64,000 nucleotides of DNA from CAVTAE01 sp051649365 (lineage in GTDB: Bacteria > Deinococcota > Deinococci > Deinococcales > Trueperaceae): the NCBI GenBank assembly GCA_051649365.1, contig JBOFGY010000135.1:1-64000 (forward strand), given 5' to 3'. Each line of letters starts with the position of its first letter. The stretch's first letter is position 1. The notes under the pieces were generated by a model. It was not told where the DNA came from. It was given only the letters and a program-made list of their open reading frames with translations, and ran no database searches. The translations under genes were made by a program, and so were the position numbers. This document shows, piece by piece, positions 1-8,726 of the stretch.

Positions 1-1
1 C

Positions 2-557
2 TGGCGGGAAGCTGTCTTAAACCTCGCCCCTGACAAGCGGGTATTTCTGGATGAAACGTCCGGCTGGTTAGGGATGACACGGTTGGTTGTACGCTCGTGT
101 TCTGGGTGGTGGGCGCATCGACGACACCGCACCCAAGCAACGTAAAGGGAACGTCAGGTTACTCGCAGCTCTCACCAGCCGAGGCAGGAACGCTGAAGCC
201 TGCCGCCTCCATGAAGGGTCGGTTGATCCTGCCGCCTTTCTGAGCTAGGTTGAACACGTCTTACTGCCCACCCTCGAGCCTGGGCACATCATCCTCATGG
301 ATAACGTCACCATCCACCACAACCACGCCGTTCAAACGCTCATCGAAAGCAAAAAGTGTAGCGTGCTGTATCTCCCAACCGATTCCCCTGACTTCAACCC
401 TATCGAACATCTCTTCGCTAAACTCAAAGCCTTCATTCGTAAACTGCGACCTGACTCCTTACCAAAACTCATCAAAACCTTCGAGGATGCGGTCTTGTCT
501 GTCCTGCCTAGCGAGGTTAAAAATGCTTTCCATCATTGCGGGTATGTGTCTCAATGA
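2..557 (+). pseudogene. IS630-family transposase, degenerate, 5' end outside window
   Basis: This is the C-terminal half of a DDE transposase of the IS630/Tc1 type. The first part reads in one frame with VFLDETS followed by GWLGMTR, the usual region of the first or second catalytic Asp. After about position 130 the similarity moves to another frame (PKQRKGNV), has an in-frame TAG at 246-248 where a Tyr is expected, and then continues as GHIILMDNVTIHH and LPTDSPDFNPIEHLF, which carries the second Asp and the final Glu. A frameshift plus a nonsense codon mean it is inactive unless rescued. The window edge hides its 5' end and I could not define terminal repeats. Confidence 0.85.
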
Positions 558-744
558 GTCGTGGAATTGCTAGAGGTTGATGAAGGCTTGCGTAGAATAC
601 TTGCCCTGTGAATAGTTTCGGTAAAAGCTTAGAATTTCTCGAGCCACCCCAAAACATCCACAGAAATCTCGAGCCAAAAATCTTTACTCAGACTTGCTAA
701 AATGCTTGCATAACGCGAGTTATATGCGAACCTGGCGCATAGAC

Positions 745-773
745 TTGACGAATACTGTATACGGGCGTATACT
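745..773 (+). promoter_or_regulatory. Strong sigma-70-type promoter
   Basis: TTGACG at 745-750 and TATACT at 768-773 with an ideal 17-bp spacer. Transcription would begin near 780, a few bases before an intrinsic terminator, and about 90 bp upstream of the lipoprotein gene at 870. Confidence 0.75.
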
Positions 774-784
774 TAAATGTATCA

Positions 785-809
785 GCGTCCGAAAGGACGC
801 ATTTTTTTT
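785..809 (+). terminator. Intrinsic terminator with GAAA tetraloop right after a promoter
   Basis: GCGTCC-GAAA-GGACGC followed by A and eight T. The stem begins about five bases after the predicted start site of the promoter at 745-773. It could be an attenuator for the gene at 870, or the end of a transcript of about 25-30 nt. Seen directly; the role is inferred. Confidence 0.8.
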
Positions 810-869
810 GCTTTAATATCTTTGATGCTAAACTTTTAATCAGCACGTTGGTTTACAACACGGAGGATT

Positions 870-1259
870 ATGCCAAAGTTCAGGATGTTGTTGTTCTTAG
901 TCTTTGTTTTAAGTTTAAGTGGTTGTGAGCAGGTCGCCCTCGAGGCCACTAAACGATTTAACATTACGCTCGAGCCCGACACGCTAACGATCGTTAGGGG
1001 GAGTACCGGCACAACCACTGTCACCCTTACGCCTATCACAGGCTTTGATTTGGGTTCGGAAGCGGCAACCGTCACGCTCATTAGCCCGCCTACAGGTGTG
1101 AGCGCAACGCCACTTAGTTTGCCCGCAGGGATTACAAATCGTCCGCTGACGCTTGCCATAGATGCAGCAGCAGTTCCGGTAACAGACCAAGAGGTTATTA
1201 TCGAGGTTCAAAAAGATGGCCGCGGAGTGGACGCGATTCTGAAGTTGACGATTCAGTAA
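870..1259 (+). CDS. Small putative lipoprotein with Ig-like composition
   Basis: This is a 129-aa protein with a lipoprotein signal peptide (LVFVLSLSGC, lipobox Cys about residue 19). The rest is Thr/Val-rich beta-type sequence with the phrasing of a bacterial Ig-like or invasin-like domain (DTLTIVRGSTGTTTVTLTP...). It is expected on the outer face of a membrane. The start ATG has a good Shine-Dalgarno (GGAGG). It is preceded by a promoter and an attenuator-like terminator. I do not recognise a specific family; structural or surface-exposed function is inference. Confidence 0.7.
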   Translation: MPKFRMLLFLVFVLSLSGCEQVALEATKRFNITLEPDTLTIVRGSTGTTTVTLTPITGFDLGSEAATVTLISPPTGVSATPLSLPAGITNRPLTLAIDAAAVPVTDQEVIIEVQKDGRGVDAILKLTIQ

Positions 1260-1464
1260 GTTGAACCAGCTAGCAAACCTAAGTGTGAGGTTTTCCACTC
1301 AATCCTGAAAGATTCAACTCTAAAGACAAAAGGCTTTGAAGGATTTTAGCCTTTACCCTTTGCCATAGCTGCTCTGCTTCTGTGAACTTCAGCAGAGTTT
1401 TATAGTGCAGGCAGTGCTAAACTCTTCTTCCGATTTATTAATATTTCTTCGAGGAGGAAATGAA

Positions 1465-2364
1465 ATGGCATCACTTTTAGATACATTGACGCAACAACTA
1501 AGTCCCGAGGTCGTTCGGGGTATGGGCAAGCAAATTGGGGCAGATGAAAAACAAACGGAGCAGGCCCTATCTGCGCTTCTCCCTATGATGGTAGGTGGTT
1601 TAGCTAAAAACACTGCCAGCAATCCCGAAGGTTCGATGAAATTATCGCAAGCCCTCGAGCGTGACCACGACGGCAGTATGCTCGAACACATCACCGGCAT
1701 GTTGGGCGGCGCAGATGCCAAAAACCATCCCTTGGCTGGGGTTGTCAGTGGCGGGCAGGGTGGAGATTTGCTTTCAGGTCTTTTAGGTGGTGCTCAGGGC
1801 AACCAAGTGGGAAATTTGCTTGGTGCTGTGTTGGGTAGTGGCGGTACCGCTTCAGTTTTAGGCGGTCTTATGGGTGGCGGAGGAGCTCAAAAAGGTGGTG
1901 GCGCAGATTTACTCACCGGTTTATTGGGTGGTGGCAATAGTAATACGGCGAATATGTTAGGTGGGCTTCTCGGAACGGCTCCCACAAGCTCCAGGGCAAG
2001 CAATGTCGCTGGCATTCTTGGCAATATGTTGGGTGGCGGCAATGTTCCACAAATTCAACAAGGGGTGAGCAAAGCTACTGGTCTCGACGCGGGTAAAGTC
2101 GGTGCGCTAATGGGCATGTTAGCTCCTATGGTGATGGGTGCGCTCGGCAAAGTTAAACGTCAGCAGGGTTTAGATGCGGGTGGCTTAGCCAAAGTTTTAG
2201 ATAATGACCGCCAGGCCATTGAGAAAAACGTGCCTGAAGCCAGCAACATCAGCAAATTTTTAGACAGTAACCGCGATGGTAAAGTGGATCTGAAAGATGA
2301 TGTTGCCAAAGTAGGTATGGCCCTAGGTGGGGCCATGCTACTGAGTAAAATGCGGAAGAAATAG
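1465..2364 (+). CDS. DUF937 family protein with Gly-rich repeats and EF-hand-like C-terminus
   Basis: The N-terminus MASLLDTLTQQLSPEVVRGMGKQ with later ALLPMMVGGLAKN matches the DUF937 family, whose function is unknown. The middle (about residues 80-200) is made of GGLLGG/NMLGG-type Gly-Leu-rich repeats, and near the C-terminus a loop of the form DSNRDGKVDLKDD looks like a dockerin/EF-hand calcium site. I chose the ATG at 1465 because GAGGAGG lies 7 nt before it; a start at 1405 would add 20 residues without a ribosome binding site. It stands alone between the lipoprotein gene and the convergent PBP operon. A cytosolic or surface role cannot be decided. Confidence 0.8.
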   Translation: MASLLDTLTQQLSPEVVRGMGKQIGADEKQTEQALSALLPMMVGGLAKNTASNPEGSMKLSQALERDHDGSMLEHITGMLGGADAKNHPLAGVVSGGQGGDLLSGLLGGAQGNQVGNLLGAVLGSGGTASVLGGLMGGGGAQKGGGADLLTGLLGGGNSNTANMLGGLLGTAPTSSRASNVAGILGNMLGGGNVPQIQQGVSKATGLDAGKVGALMGMLAPMVMGALGKVKRQQGLDAGGLAKVLDNDRQAIEKNVPEASNISKFLDSNRDGKVDLKDDVAKVGMALGGAMLLSKMRKK

Positions 2365-2431
2365 TTATAAATAGGGACAGGAGATAGGAGCCAAAAGAAA
2401 TATTCTCACTCGTATTCCTTGTTTCTTGTCT

Positions 2432-2671
2432 CTAAGTTTTCTTTTCTTCTTTTGAACTTTCTAAATTATTTACGGTGTCCATGCTGCTTGTCTCTGATTG
2501 CTTTTTGAGGGGTCGGCGTAAGAGAAGCCAGGCTACCAAAAAGAGAACGAAAAGCAAGGTTACAGCGATGCCCGAGTTTCTCGAGACACCGGCACTTTCA
2601 CCGAGTTGCACCAATAGGGGCAGTGTAAATGACAGAGCGGCCAAGAGGGCTAACAGCGTTGCGTAATTCAT
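2432..2671 (-). CDS. Small two-helix membrane protein
   Basis: A 79-aa protein with two hydrophobic helices (about residues 4-25 and 33-51) followed by a charged tail rich in Lys, Glu and Ser. Its ATG overlaps the TGA stop of the PBP1A gene (ATGA), so the two are translationally coupled. That placement suggests a partner or accessory protein of peptidoglycan synthesis, but no family is recognised and the role is inference. Confidence 0.65.
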   Translation of the reverse strand: MNYATLLALLAALSFTLPLLVQLGESAGVSRNSGIAVTLLFVLFLVAWLLLRRPLKKQSETSSMDTVNNLESSKEEKKT

Positions 2672-4875
2672 TGATTGATATGACTACCAATTTCGCTCGC
2701 GCGTATGGGCCGAATCTCGAGGCAGTCTCGGGTTGTGGTAGACACAGCACGTTTGTTCGCACATTTATCAAAAGGTACTTCAATCGTCATTTGGGATTGC
2801 AACCCTGAACTATTAAGCTGTGTATTTACGTCAAAAGCGGCCCGTGTACCGCCAGAGCCACCCGTCGTCAAATCCATATTTCTAAAAGTAATACCTTCTG
2901 GCACCGGAAATTCCCCAGCGGGTTTACCGCGCAGGGCTGCTTCTACAAATTCCTTCCAGATGTAGACGGGCTGGCGCGAACTTCCTACATCCCCGTCTCC
3001 TGCCCTTGTGAGCGCAGGGTCTATTTCTTTAGGAATAGGATCATTGTTGTCAAACCCAATCCAGACCGCCGACACCATGCCGGGAGTCATACCTACAAAC
3101 CAGATATCACGCTCCTCATTTGTTGTACCTGTTTTGCCTGCAACCCAACGCCCCTCAATGGCAGCACGAAGACTAAATGCACTTGCGTCTACAACATTGC
3201 CATGGAGGGTGTCGAGCATAATGTAGGCGGTTTGTGGTGACCAAACTTTTCTCGAGCGAGGTTTGGCTTCGTAAATCACTCTGCCATTTGCGTCTTCGAT
3301 GCGTTTAATATAATGCTCTTCCATCTTAATACCGCCATTTGCAAATGCGCTGTAGGCACCAGCGTGTTGGAGGGGTGTTGCTTCAATAGACCCTAAAGCC
3401 AGTGACCAGACGGGTAAAACATTTTCATAGCCTAGCTCTTTTGCCCTCGCTACAACAGCGTCGGCTGTAGCAGCTTCTAGAGCTTTAATAGCAGGTATAT
3501 TACGTGATTTATTAAGAGCTTGTCGCACAGTCATGGCACCCATAAATTTTTTATCGTGATTGCCAGGTTTGTAATCATCTTGTCCTGTTACTTTGAAAGC
3601 GGTGGGTTGGTCAACCATGACCGTGGCTTGTGTAAACCCTGCCACTTCCATCGCCGTAGCAAAAGCAATCGGCTTAAACGAACTGCCTGGTTGGCGTGCA
3701 GACTGCAAAGCTCGGTTGAGTTCTTTAGGGGTTTCGCCTGCCACACGTTTTTCACCCATCATGGCCAAGACTTCACCTGTAGCTGGGTCTATACCAACAA
3801 AGGCCAGTTGTGCGCCAGGTGGTACTTCGGCATTGAGCGAGGCCTCTTCGGCGGCGCGTTGCGCTTGGGGGTCAATGGTCGTGTAAATTTTTAGACCACC
3901 TTTTTGCAATAACGACAACCCATACTTATCACGTATCCAGTTCCGCACGGCAATGTTGACTTGTCCGTACATGGGGTCAGATGTGCTAATCGTTGTCTTT
4001 GCAATAATGTCTTCACCTGTTGGTTCTGCGCTTAATACATTTCCTTCATTGTCATAGTCAACCTTCCAACCTTTAGGTTGTAGTTTTTCTTTCCAAGCAC
4101 GGTTTGCCATATCTTTACTAATAGTGCCGTTCCGAACCATACGGTCTAAGATGGTTCGCATGGTTTTTCTAGATGTAGCGAAGTCGTCATGGAAATTTCC
4201 TGGTGATGGGATAAGTCTTGCCAAATAAAGCCCTTCCGCGAGGGTAAGGTCAATAGGGTTTTTATTAAAATAAGCCTGGGCTGCGGCGTGAATGCCGCGC
4301 ACATTACCGCCCCAATAAACCACATTGATGTAACGTTGCAAAATTTCTGGCTTTGTAAGGCGGCTCTCGAGTTCAACTGCGAGCATGACTTCCTTAACTT
4401 TGCGCTCGAGTGACCTGTCAGTGGCTTGCTCAGACAATAATTCGTTTTTAATAACCTGCGTGGTGATAGTGGAACCACCCCGTCCCTGCGAACCAAAAAA
4501 CTGTTCGTAGAACGCTTTGGCGATGCCGGGTAAGTCAAAACCGTAGTGAGCAAAAAAGTCGCTGTCTTCATAGCCCATGATGGCTTGCAAGGCTGCAGGG
4601 GAGACTTGCTCGAGCGTCACGGGAATGCGGTTCGTCGTCTCGAGGGTTTCGCTGTAAGGCAAGATTTCGCCAATACGCGAATTGTTTCTATCAAAGACTT
4701 GCGATGTTGCCGCAAACGATGAGGTATCGGTATCGAGCTGTGCTAAATCGAGAGCGGGGTCCGTTTGAATATCATTAGCCCACTTAAAGGCTGAAGCAGT
4801 CAGTAATCCTGTTACAGACAACGCTAGTGTGAGTGCCACCAAGAACAAGCCCTGAAGAATCTTAAGAACGTTCAT
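2668..4875 (-). CDS. Class A penicillin-binding protein (PBP1A type)
   Basis: A bifunctional peptidoglycan glycosyltransferase and DD-transpeptidase of 735 aa, anchored by one N-terminal helix (about residues 5-30) with the enzyme domains in the periplasm. The glycosyltransferase (GT51) domain shows EDSDFFAHYGFD with its catalytic Glu and GGSTITTQ. The transpeptidase domain shows the SxxK motif (GSSFKP), SxN (KSRN) and KTG (GKTGTT). Its length is typical. The start ATG has no Shine-Dalgarno but has TAAAAT 6 nt upstream, suggesting a leaderless message. It is coupled to the small membrane protein gene downstream. Confidence 0.95.
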   Translation of the reverse strand: MNVLKILQGLFLVALTLALSVTGLLTASAFKWANDIQTDPALDLAQLDTDTSSFAATSQVFDRNNSRIGEILPYSETLETTNRIPVTLEQVSPAALQAIMGYEDSDFFAHYGFDLPGIAKAFYEQFFGSQGRGGSTITTQVIKNELLSEQATDRSLERKVKEVMLAVELESRLTKPEILQRYINVVYWGGNVRGIHAAAQAYFNKNPIDLTLAEGLYLARLIPSPGNFHDDFATSRKTMRTILDRMVRNGTISKDMANRAWKEKLQPKGWKVDYDNEGNVLSAEPTGEDIIAKTTISTSDPMYGQVNIAVRNWIRDKYGLSLLQKGGLKIYTTIDPQAQRAAEEASLNAEVPPGAQLAFVGIDPATGEVLAMMGEKRVAGETPKELNRALQSARQPGSSFKPIAFATAMEVAGFTQATVMVDQPTAFKVTGQDDYKPGNHDKKFMGAMTVRQALNKSRNIPAIKALEAATADAVVARAKELGYENVLPVWSLALGSIEATPLQHAGAYSAFANGGIKMEEHYIKRIEDANGRVIYEAKPRSRKVWSPQTAYIMLDTLHGNVVDASAFSLRAAIEGRWVAGKTGTTNEERDIWFVGMTPGMVSAVWIGFDNNDPIPKEIDPALTRAGDGDVGSSRQPVYIWKEFVEAALRGKPAGEFPVPEGITFRNMDLTTGGSGGTRAAFDVNTQLNSSGLQSQMTIEVPFDKCANKRAVSTTTRDCLEIRPIRASEIGSHINQ

Positions 4876-4881
4876 GGGCGT

Positions 4882-4887
4882 ATTTTA
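4882..4887 (-). promoter_or_regulatory. Candidate leaderless -10 box for PBP1A
   Basis: On the minus strand TAAAAT ends 6 nt before the ATG of the PBP gene, with no Shine-Dalgarno between. The same spacing recurs in front of many genes of the window. Confidence 0.5.
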
Positions 4888-5036
4888 GCAAGGGAACCCT
4901 TGAGATGTTGAGAGCAGGATGTCATTGTGAGCCGCAAGAACAGGAAATCTTTCATGAAAGTTCACCTTTAGCCTTCTGCAATGGTGAACCCCCGAGACAT
5001 TGGGGATATAGGCTAGGGGGATAGACTCTAGGTCTC

Positions 5037-6635
5037 GTGCGCTGGTTTCCTCATCTTTGTGGTGGTTTGGTCACGCTTTTTTTGGTCGTTTTTTTTCTAT
5101 ATCCCCTTGGAATCATCTTGCAACGTGGCTTTACTGTGGCGGCTTTGCGTGAGGTGCTACAAAATCCGTTTTACCTCGAGCGTCTTCTGTTCACCTTCTA
5201 CCAAGCCAGTCTCTCGACGCTACTCACGGTTAGTTTGGCGTTACCAAGTGCGTTCCTCTTTGCGCGGTACACCTTTTGGGGTAAAAGATTTTTTAAGGCC
5301 CTTCTCACGCTGCCTTTTGTCATGCCGATAGTTGTTGTCGCCATAGGGCTCCTAAGTCTTATCGGACCGCGCGGCTTTTTGGGAATTAATTTGCGTGACA
5401 CCTTCACGCTTCTTTTACTAGCACACGTGTTTTACAACTATGTCGTCGTAGTGCGCGTCGTGAGTGCATTTCTCGAAGGACAAGGTGCGAAACTCCGTGA
5501 GGCGGCGGCGATGCTCGGTGCTGGGTTTTGGCAAACCCTTTACAGAGTGACTTTACCTGTGGCGGCACCCGCAATTTTATCTGCGGCTGCGCTCGTGTTT
5601 GTGTTTTGCTTTACGAGTTTTGGTGTGATAATCCTGCTTACACCTTCCGTACAGTTTGCCACCCTCGAGGTGCAAATTTATCGTCTGACCTCGAGCCTAC
5701 TGCTGGACTGGCCGAGCGCGAGTGTTCTGGCACTCCTGCAACTCGTGGTTGTTGGAGGTTTGACATTCTTTTATACAGGGCTGCAACGCAAACTCAGCAC
5801 ATCCTTAAGTGGTCAGCGGCCGTTACAGAAGGCTCGAGGTTTAACGCGACTCTGGCTTTTCCTAACGATGTTCACGAGTTGCGTTTTACTGCTGGCACCT
5901 CTTCTAGCTTTAACCCTTGGGGCTTTTACCGCTGAGGGGCGGTTTCCGAGCTTGGGTAACGTGAGGAGTTTGCTCGAAGCCTCGCGCACGCTGGGATTTG
6001 CAGGTGCAGGACAGGCTGTTTTTAACTCGTTGCGCTTTGCGGTCTCGAGTATGTGCCTAGCACTCCTCCTTGGGTTTGCCTGTGCTTACGCAGTCGTGCG
6101 CGGCGGTTGGACGTGGCTCGATAACATCAGTTTGTTGCCACTTGCAACCAGTGCGATTACGTTGGGACTCGGTTATTTGTTGGCCTTTCCCTTGCTACGA
6201 ACCAGTCCTTGGGGGCTTACGTTGGCGCACACGCTACTCGCCTTTCCGTTTGTTACACATAGTTTGTTACCTGCCCTGCGAGGTTTGCCACCTAACCTTT
6301 CGGGTGCGGCAGCAACCTTGGGTGCTTCACCCTGGCACCAGCTTTGGCGCGTCGAATTGCCGTTGCTGCGTCCGTCTCTCGTTACGGCAGCAAGTTTTGC
6401 TTTTGCCATATCGCTCGGTGAATTTGGGGCAGGTCTCGTGATTCAAAACCAACGCTTTGCGACCTTGCCCATCGCCATCGCTGACCGTTTGGGTAGACCT
6501 GGGCTTAGCTCTTATGGTTCTGCGCTTGTTTTAGCCTTTGTTCTCATGGTGCTTACGGTGCTGGTGATGCTGCTGCTCGAGGGGGCAGAGGGCAAGGGCA
6601 GAGGGCAAGGGCAGAGGGCAAGGGCAGAGGACTAG
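5037..6635 (+). CDS. ABC transporter permease, ThiP/FbpB type
   Basis: A 532-aa inner-membrane protein with about 12 helices, the fused double permease characteristic of thiamine (ThiP) and iron(III) (FbpB) importers. Both halves carry the EAA loop that contacts the ATPase: LREAAAMLGAGFWQTLYRVTLP and, in the second half, LSGAAATLGASPWHQLWRVELP. The GTG start is not preceded by a clear Shine-Dalgarno; a TAGACT lies 9 nt upstream. No ATPase or binding protein is adjacent, but a thiamine-type binding protein with a TPP riboswitch is present at 52972-54048, so thiamine import is plausible. The last 14 codons are encoded by a simple GGGCAGA-type repeat that runs into the intergenic region. Confidence 0.85.
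   Translation: MRWFPHLCGGLVTLFLVVFFLYPLGIILQRGFTVAALREVLQNPFYLERLLFTFYQASLSTLLTVSLALPSAFLFARYTFWGKRFFKALLTLPFVMPIVVVAIGLLSLIGPRGFLGINLRDTFTLLLLAHVFYNYVVVVRVVSAFLEGQGAKLREAAAMLGAGFWQTLYRVTLPVAAPAILSAAALVFVFCFTSFGVIILLTPSVQFATLEVQIYRLTSSLLLDWPSASVLALLQLVVVGGLTFFYTGLQRKLSTSLSGQRPLQKARGLTRLWLFLTMFTSCVLLLAPLLALTLGAFTAEGRFPSLGNVRSLLEASRTLGFAGAGQAVFNSLRFAVSSMCLALLLGFACAYAVVRGGWTWLDNISLLPLATSAITLGLGYLLAFPLLRTSPWGLTLAHTLLAFPFVTHSLLPALRGLPPNLSGAAATLGASPWHQLWRVELPLLRPSLVTAASFAFAISLGEFGAGLVIQNQRFATLPIAIADRLGRPGLSSYGSALVLAFVLMVLTVLVMLLLEGAEGKGRGQGQRARAED
6578..6625 (+). repeat. GGGCAGA/GGGCAAG short tandem repeat
   Basis: The units gagggca and agggca alternate about three times. The tract forms the 3' end of the permease gene, giving it a Gly/Arg/Gln tail, and appears to have expanded by slippage. 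Confidence 0.7.
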
Positions 6636-6742
6636 GACAGAGAGCCTTTAAAGTTTTTAAGTTTTCTCCTTCGTCATCTGCCTTACACTTCCTAGTTAAC
6701 CTTTTACTACCCTCAATTTGCAAGCATACGTTTGTTATCCTC

Positions 6743-6770
6743 TTGACACTTTGCCAAAACACGGTAGTCT
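6743..6770 (+). promoter_or_regulatory. Promoter of the pel-like locus
   Basis: TTGACA at 6743-6748 and TAGTCT at 6765-6770, spacer 16 bp. It is followed at once by a 7-bp inverted repeat, TGTAGGT/ACCTACA (about 6771-6794), that could be an operator or a leader hairpin. Confidence 0.6.
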
Positions 6771-6860
6771 TGTAGGTGGGGGATTTAACCTACATATTTA
6801 CAGCATGAATTTTTTCAGAGACAGGGCTTTTTCTAGAAACAGAGTGTCAGGGGTTTGGGT

Positions 6861-8726
6861 GTGCGTGTCCTTTTTGTTACGGAAAAAAGCTATCCACACG
6901 ATGTGTCGGCGGTCAGTCATTGGGCGAACGACCTGATCACGGGCTTGCCTGAATATCAGTTTGTCGTGTTTTCGCTGAGTATGGGGCCGCTCGTGCGTCC
7001 ACGCCAGACGACCTTTGCACGTCCCCTGAATCTCGAGCGGCTTATTCGCATCCAACTTGGTGTACCACGTCCGCATGTCCGCGAAGCCAGCGCAGAGGAA
7101 CGCGAACGTTTTCACCAGGCTTTAGGGTCGTTGCTGCTTTTCTTAAATCACGATTTACCCCGCTTTGCAAAGGGGCTGCACGATTTAGCTTTGCTGGGTC
7201 AAGAAATCAACGTGTGGCCGCTCTTCGATGAGCGTCATGTATGGCAGCGCGTTCAGAGCCTCTTGCAGCCAAGTTTGCCCTACACACCGTCGCTGGCAGA
7301 AATCGCACTTTGTCTCGGTTGGCTAAGGCAAAACTTAACACCCCTACTAAGGGTTCCACCTAAAACAGACCTCATTCACACGACGGTGAATTCTCTGGGA
7401 GCTGTACCAGCTTGGTTAGCCTCACAGCTTCACGGTGTGCCACTTCTTCTTACTGAACATCACAGTGCTTTGCGCGAACGCTATCTTAAAGAGTCAAAAA
7501 CAGATGTGCCGGCCCTAAAACGCTTTCAAACACGTTTTTATGAACTGCTTGCGCGGCTTATTTACTGGCAGGCAGACCGCATCGTTGCCGTGAGTGAATT
7601 TAACCGTGCCTGGCAACTACGTTTTGCCGCCCCCAGGGAGCGCACTCAGGTGATTCCAAATGGAGTAGCTTTATCTATACCGCCGCCTGAGAGTCTTGCA
7701 ACCAAAGGAAAAGGAACAATAAAAACAAAAGCGACCAAGTCTGCTCAGGCAACCAAGCCTGCTAAAGCAACGCAACTTGTTGAAGATTTGAAAAGTTCGT
7801 CTTTACATAACTCTTTACATAACAAAGACATTGAGCTAGTTACTGCTCCTGAACCCTGGGAAACATCCGAGGTGGTCTTGGAGGATTCAGACCTCGAGGA
7901 AGACCTCGAAAGCGAAGAGACCCAGCCTACCCTCGTGTGGTTTGGATGCATAGAACCTCTCAAAGATTTAGAAACACTCCTTGCTGCGTTGTGGCAAGTG
8001 AAGCAACAACAGCCCGAAGTGCGGCTTAAACTGTTTGGCCCTGTTACACAACCGCGTTACCAAACACATTTGCAAAAAAACATTATAAAGCTTGGACTTG
8101 GCGCATCTGTGAGTTTCGAGGGTTCTGCCCCCAGCAGCGAAGCCTTTGCTGGTGCAGATATCGTGGTGTCCTCGAGTAAATCTGAGGGCTTTCCTTTACG
8201 AGTGTTAGAAGCGATGGCTCTTGGCAAGGCCGTTGTGGCCACGCGCGTCAGCAGCGTTCACGAACTTTTGCAGGATGCGGGGCGCACCGTACCCGCACAA
8301 AGTCCCACGGCACTTGCTGGAGCTCTCATTGACTTGCTCGAGCATCCCGAAGAGCGTCTTAAACTGGGTCGCCGTGCTAAAGCTAGGGCCAAACTCTTTA
8401 GCTTAGACACGATGCTGCTCCGTTACGGTGAACTCTACGACGACCTTATTCGCCCCGTGCGCCCTAGGGATCTACCCGTTTTTAATAATGGACAATTTAG
8501 TGAATTTAGCGACGGGCAGTTTAGTGACAGGCAGCGCAACCTCTTCAACACGGACATTCATGTCATTATTGACTACGCAAACCGTGCCAACGATTATCGT
8601 CCCAAACTGAAACCTAAAGCCCGTCCGACGCTCTATCCTAAAGATATTTACACTAGCCACCACGACGGAACCCGACACAACGGAAACCAGCATAATGGAA
8701 CCCAACACAACGGAAATCAAACATGA
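6861..8726 (+). CDS. PelF-like glycosyltransferase (GT4)
   Basis: The N-terminus (RVLFVTEKSYPHDVSAVSHW..., LITGLPEYQF) is the DUF3492 signature of PelF, the cytosolic glycosyltransferase of the Pel exopolysaccharide. A GT4 Rossmann domain follows, with GADIVVSSSKSEGFPLRVLEAMALG, the nucleotide-sugar-binding and catalytic Glu region. Between the two halves lies a low-complexity, charged insert of roughly 70 residues (about 275-350), and the C-terminus ends in Asn/His/Gly repeats. I prefer the GTG at 6861 over the TTG at 6855 because AGGGG lies 7 nt upstream. Its stop overlaps the next start (ATGA). Assignment to Pel itself is inference since other pel genes are absent here. Confidence 0.8.
   Translation: MRVLFVTEKSYPHDVSAVSHWANDLITGLPEYQFVVFSLSMGPLVRPRQTTFARPLNLERLIRIQLGVPRPHVREASAEERERFHQALGSLLLFLNHDLPRFAKGLHDLALLGQEINVWPLFDERHVWQRVQSLLQPSLPYTPSLAEIALCLGWLRQNLTPLLRVPPKTDLIHTTVNSLGAVPAWLASQLHGVPLLLTEHHSALRERYLKESKTDVPALKRFQTRFYELLARLIYWQADRIVAVSEFNRAWQLRFAAPRERTQVIPNGVALSIPPPESLATKGKGTIKTKATKSAQATKPAKATQLVEDLKSSSLHNSLHNKDIELVTAPEPWETSEVVLEDSDLEEDLESEETQPTLVWFGCIEPLKDLETLLAALWQVKQQQPEVRLKLFGPVTQPRYQTHLQKNIIKLGLGASVSFEGSAPSSEAFAGADIVVSSSKSEGFPLRVLEAMALGKAVVATRVSSVHELLQDAGRTVPAQSPTALAGALIDLLEHPEERLKLGRRAKARAKLFSLDTMLLRYGELYDDLIRPVRPRDLPVFNNGQFSEFSDGQFSDRQRNLFNTDIHVIIDYANRANDYRPKLKPKARPTLYPKDIYTSHHDGTRHNGNQHNGTQHNGNQT
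8661..8720 (+). repeat. Four 15-bp tandem repeats at the 3' end of the pelF-like gene
   Basis: Units of the form CACAACGGAAnCCAn, four in a row, encode a His-Asn-Gly-rich tail of five-residue units. They end at the start codon of the next gene. Confidence 0.8.

Noticed and set aside
250..573. 107-codon open frame overlapping the transposase remnant
   Set aside because: It is Ser/Pro-rich shadow sequence; the transposase motifs lie in the frame starting at 297.
4876..5036. TPP riboswitch in front of the ThiP-like permease
   Set aside because: The CTGAGA and GAACCTGA blocks are absent; only short unrelated inverted repeats are seen.
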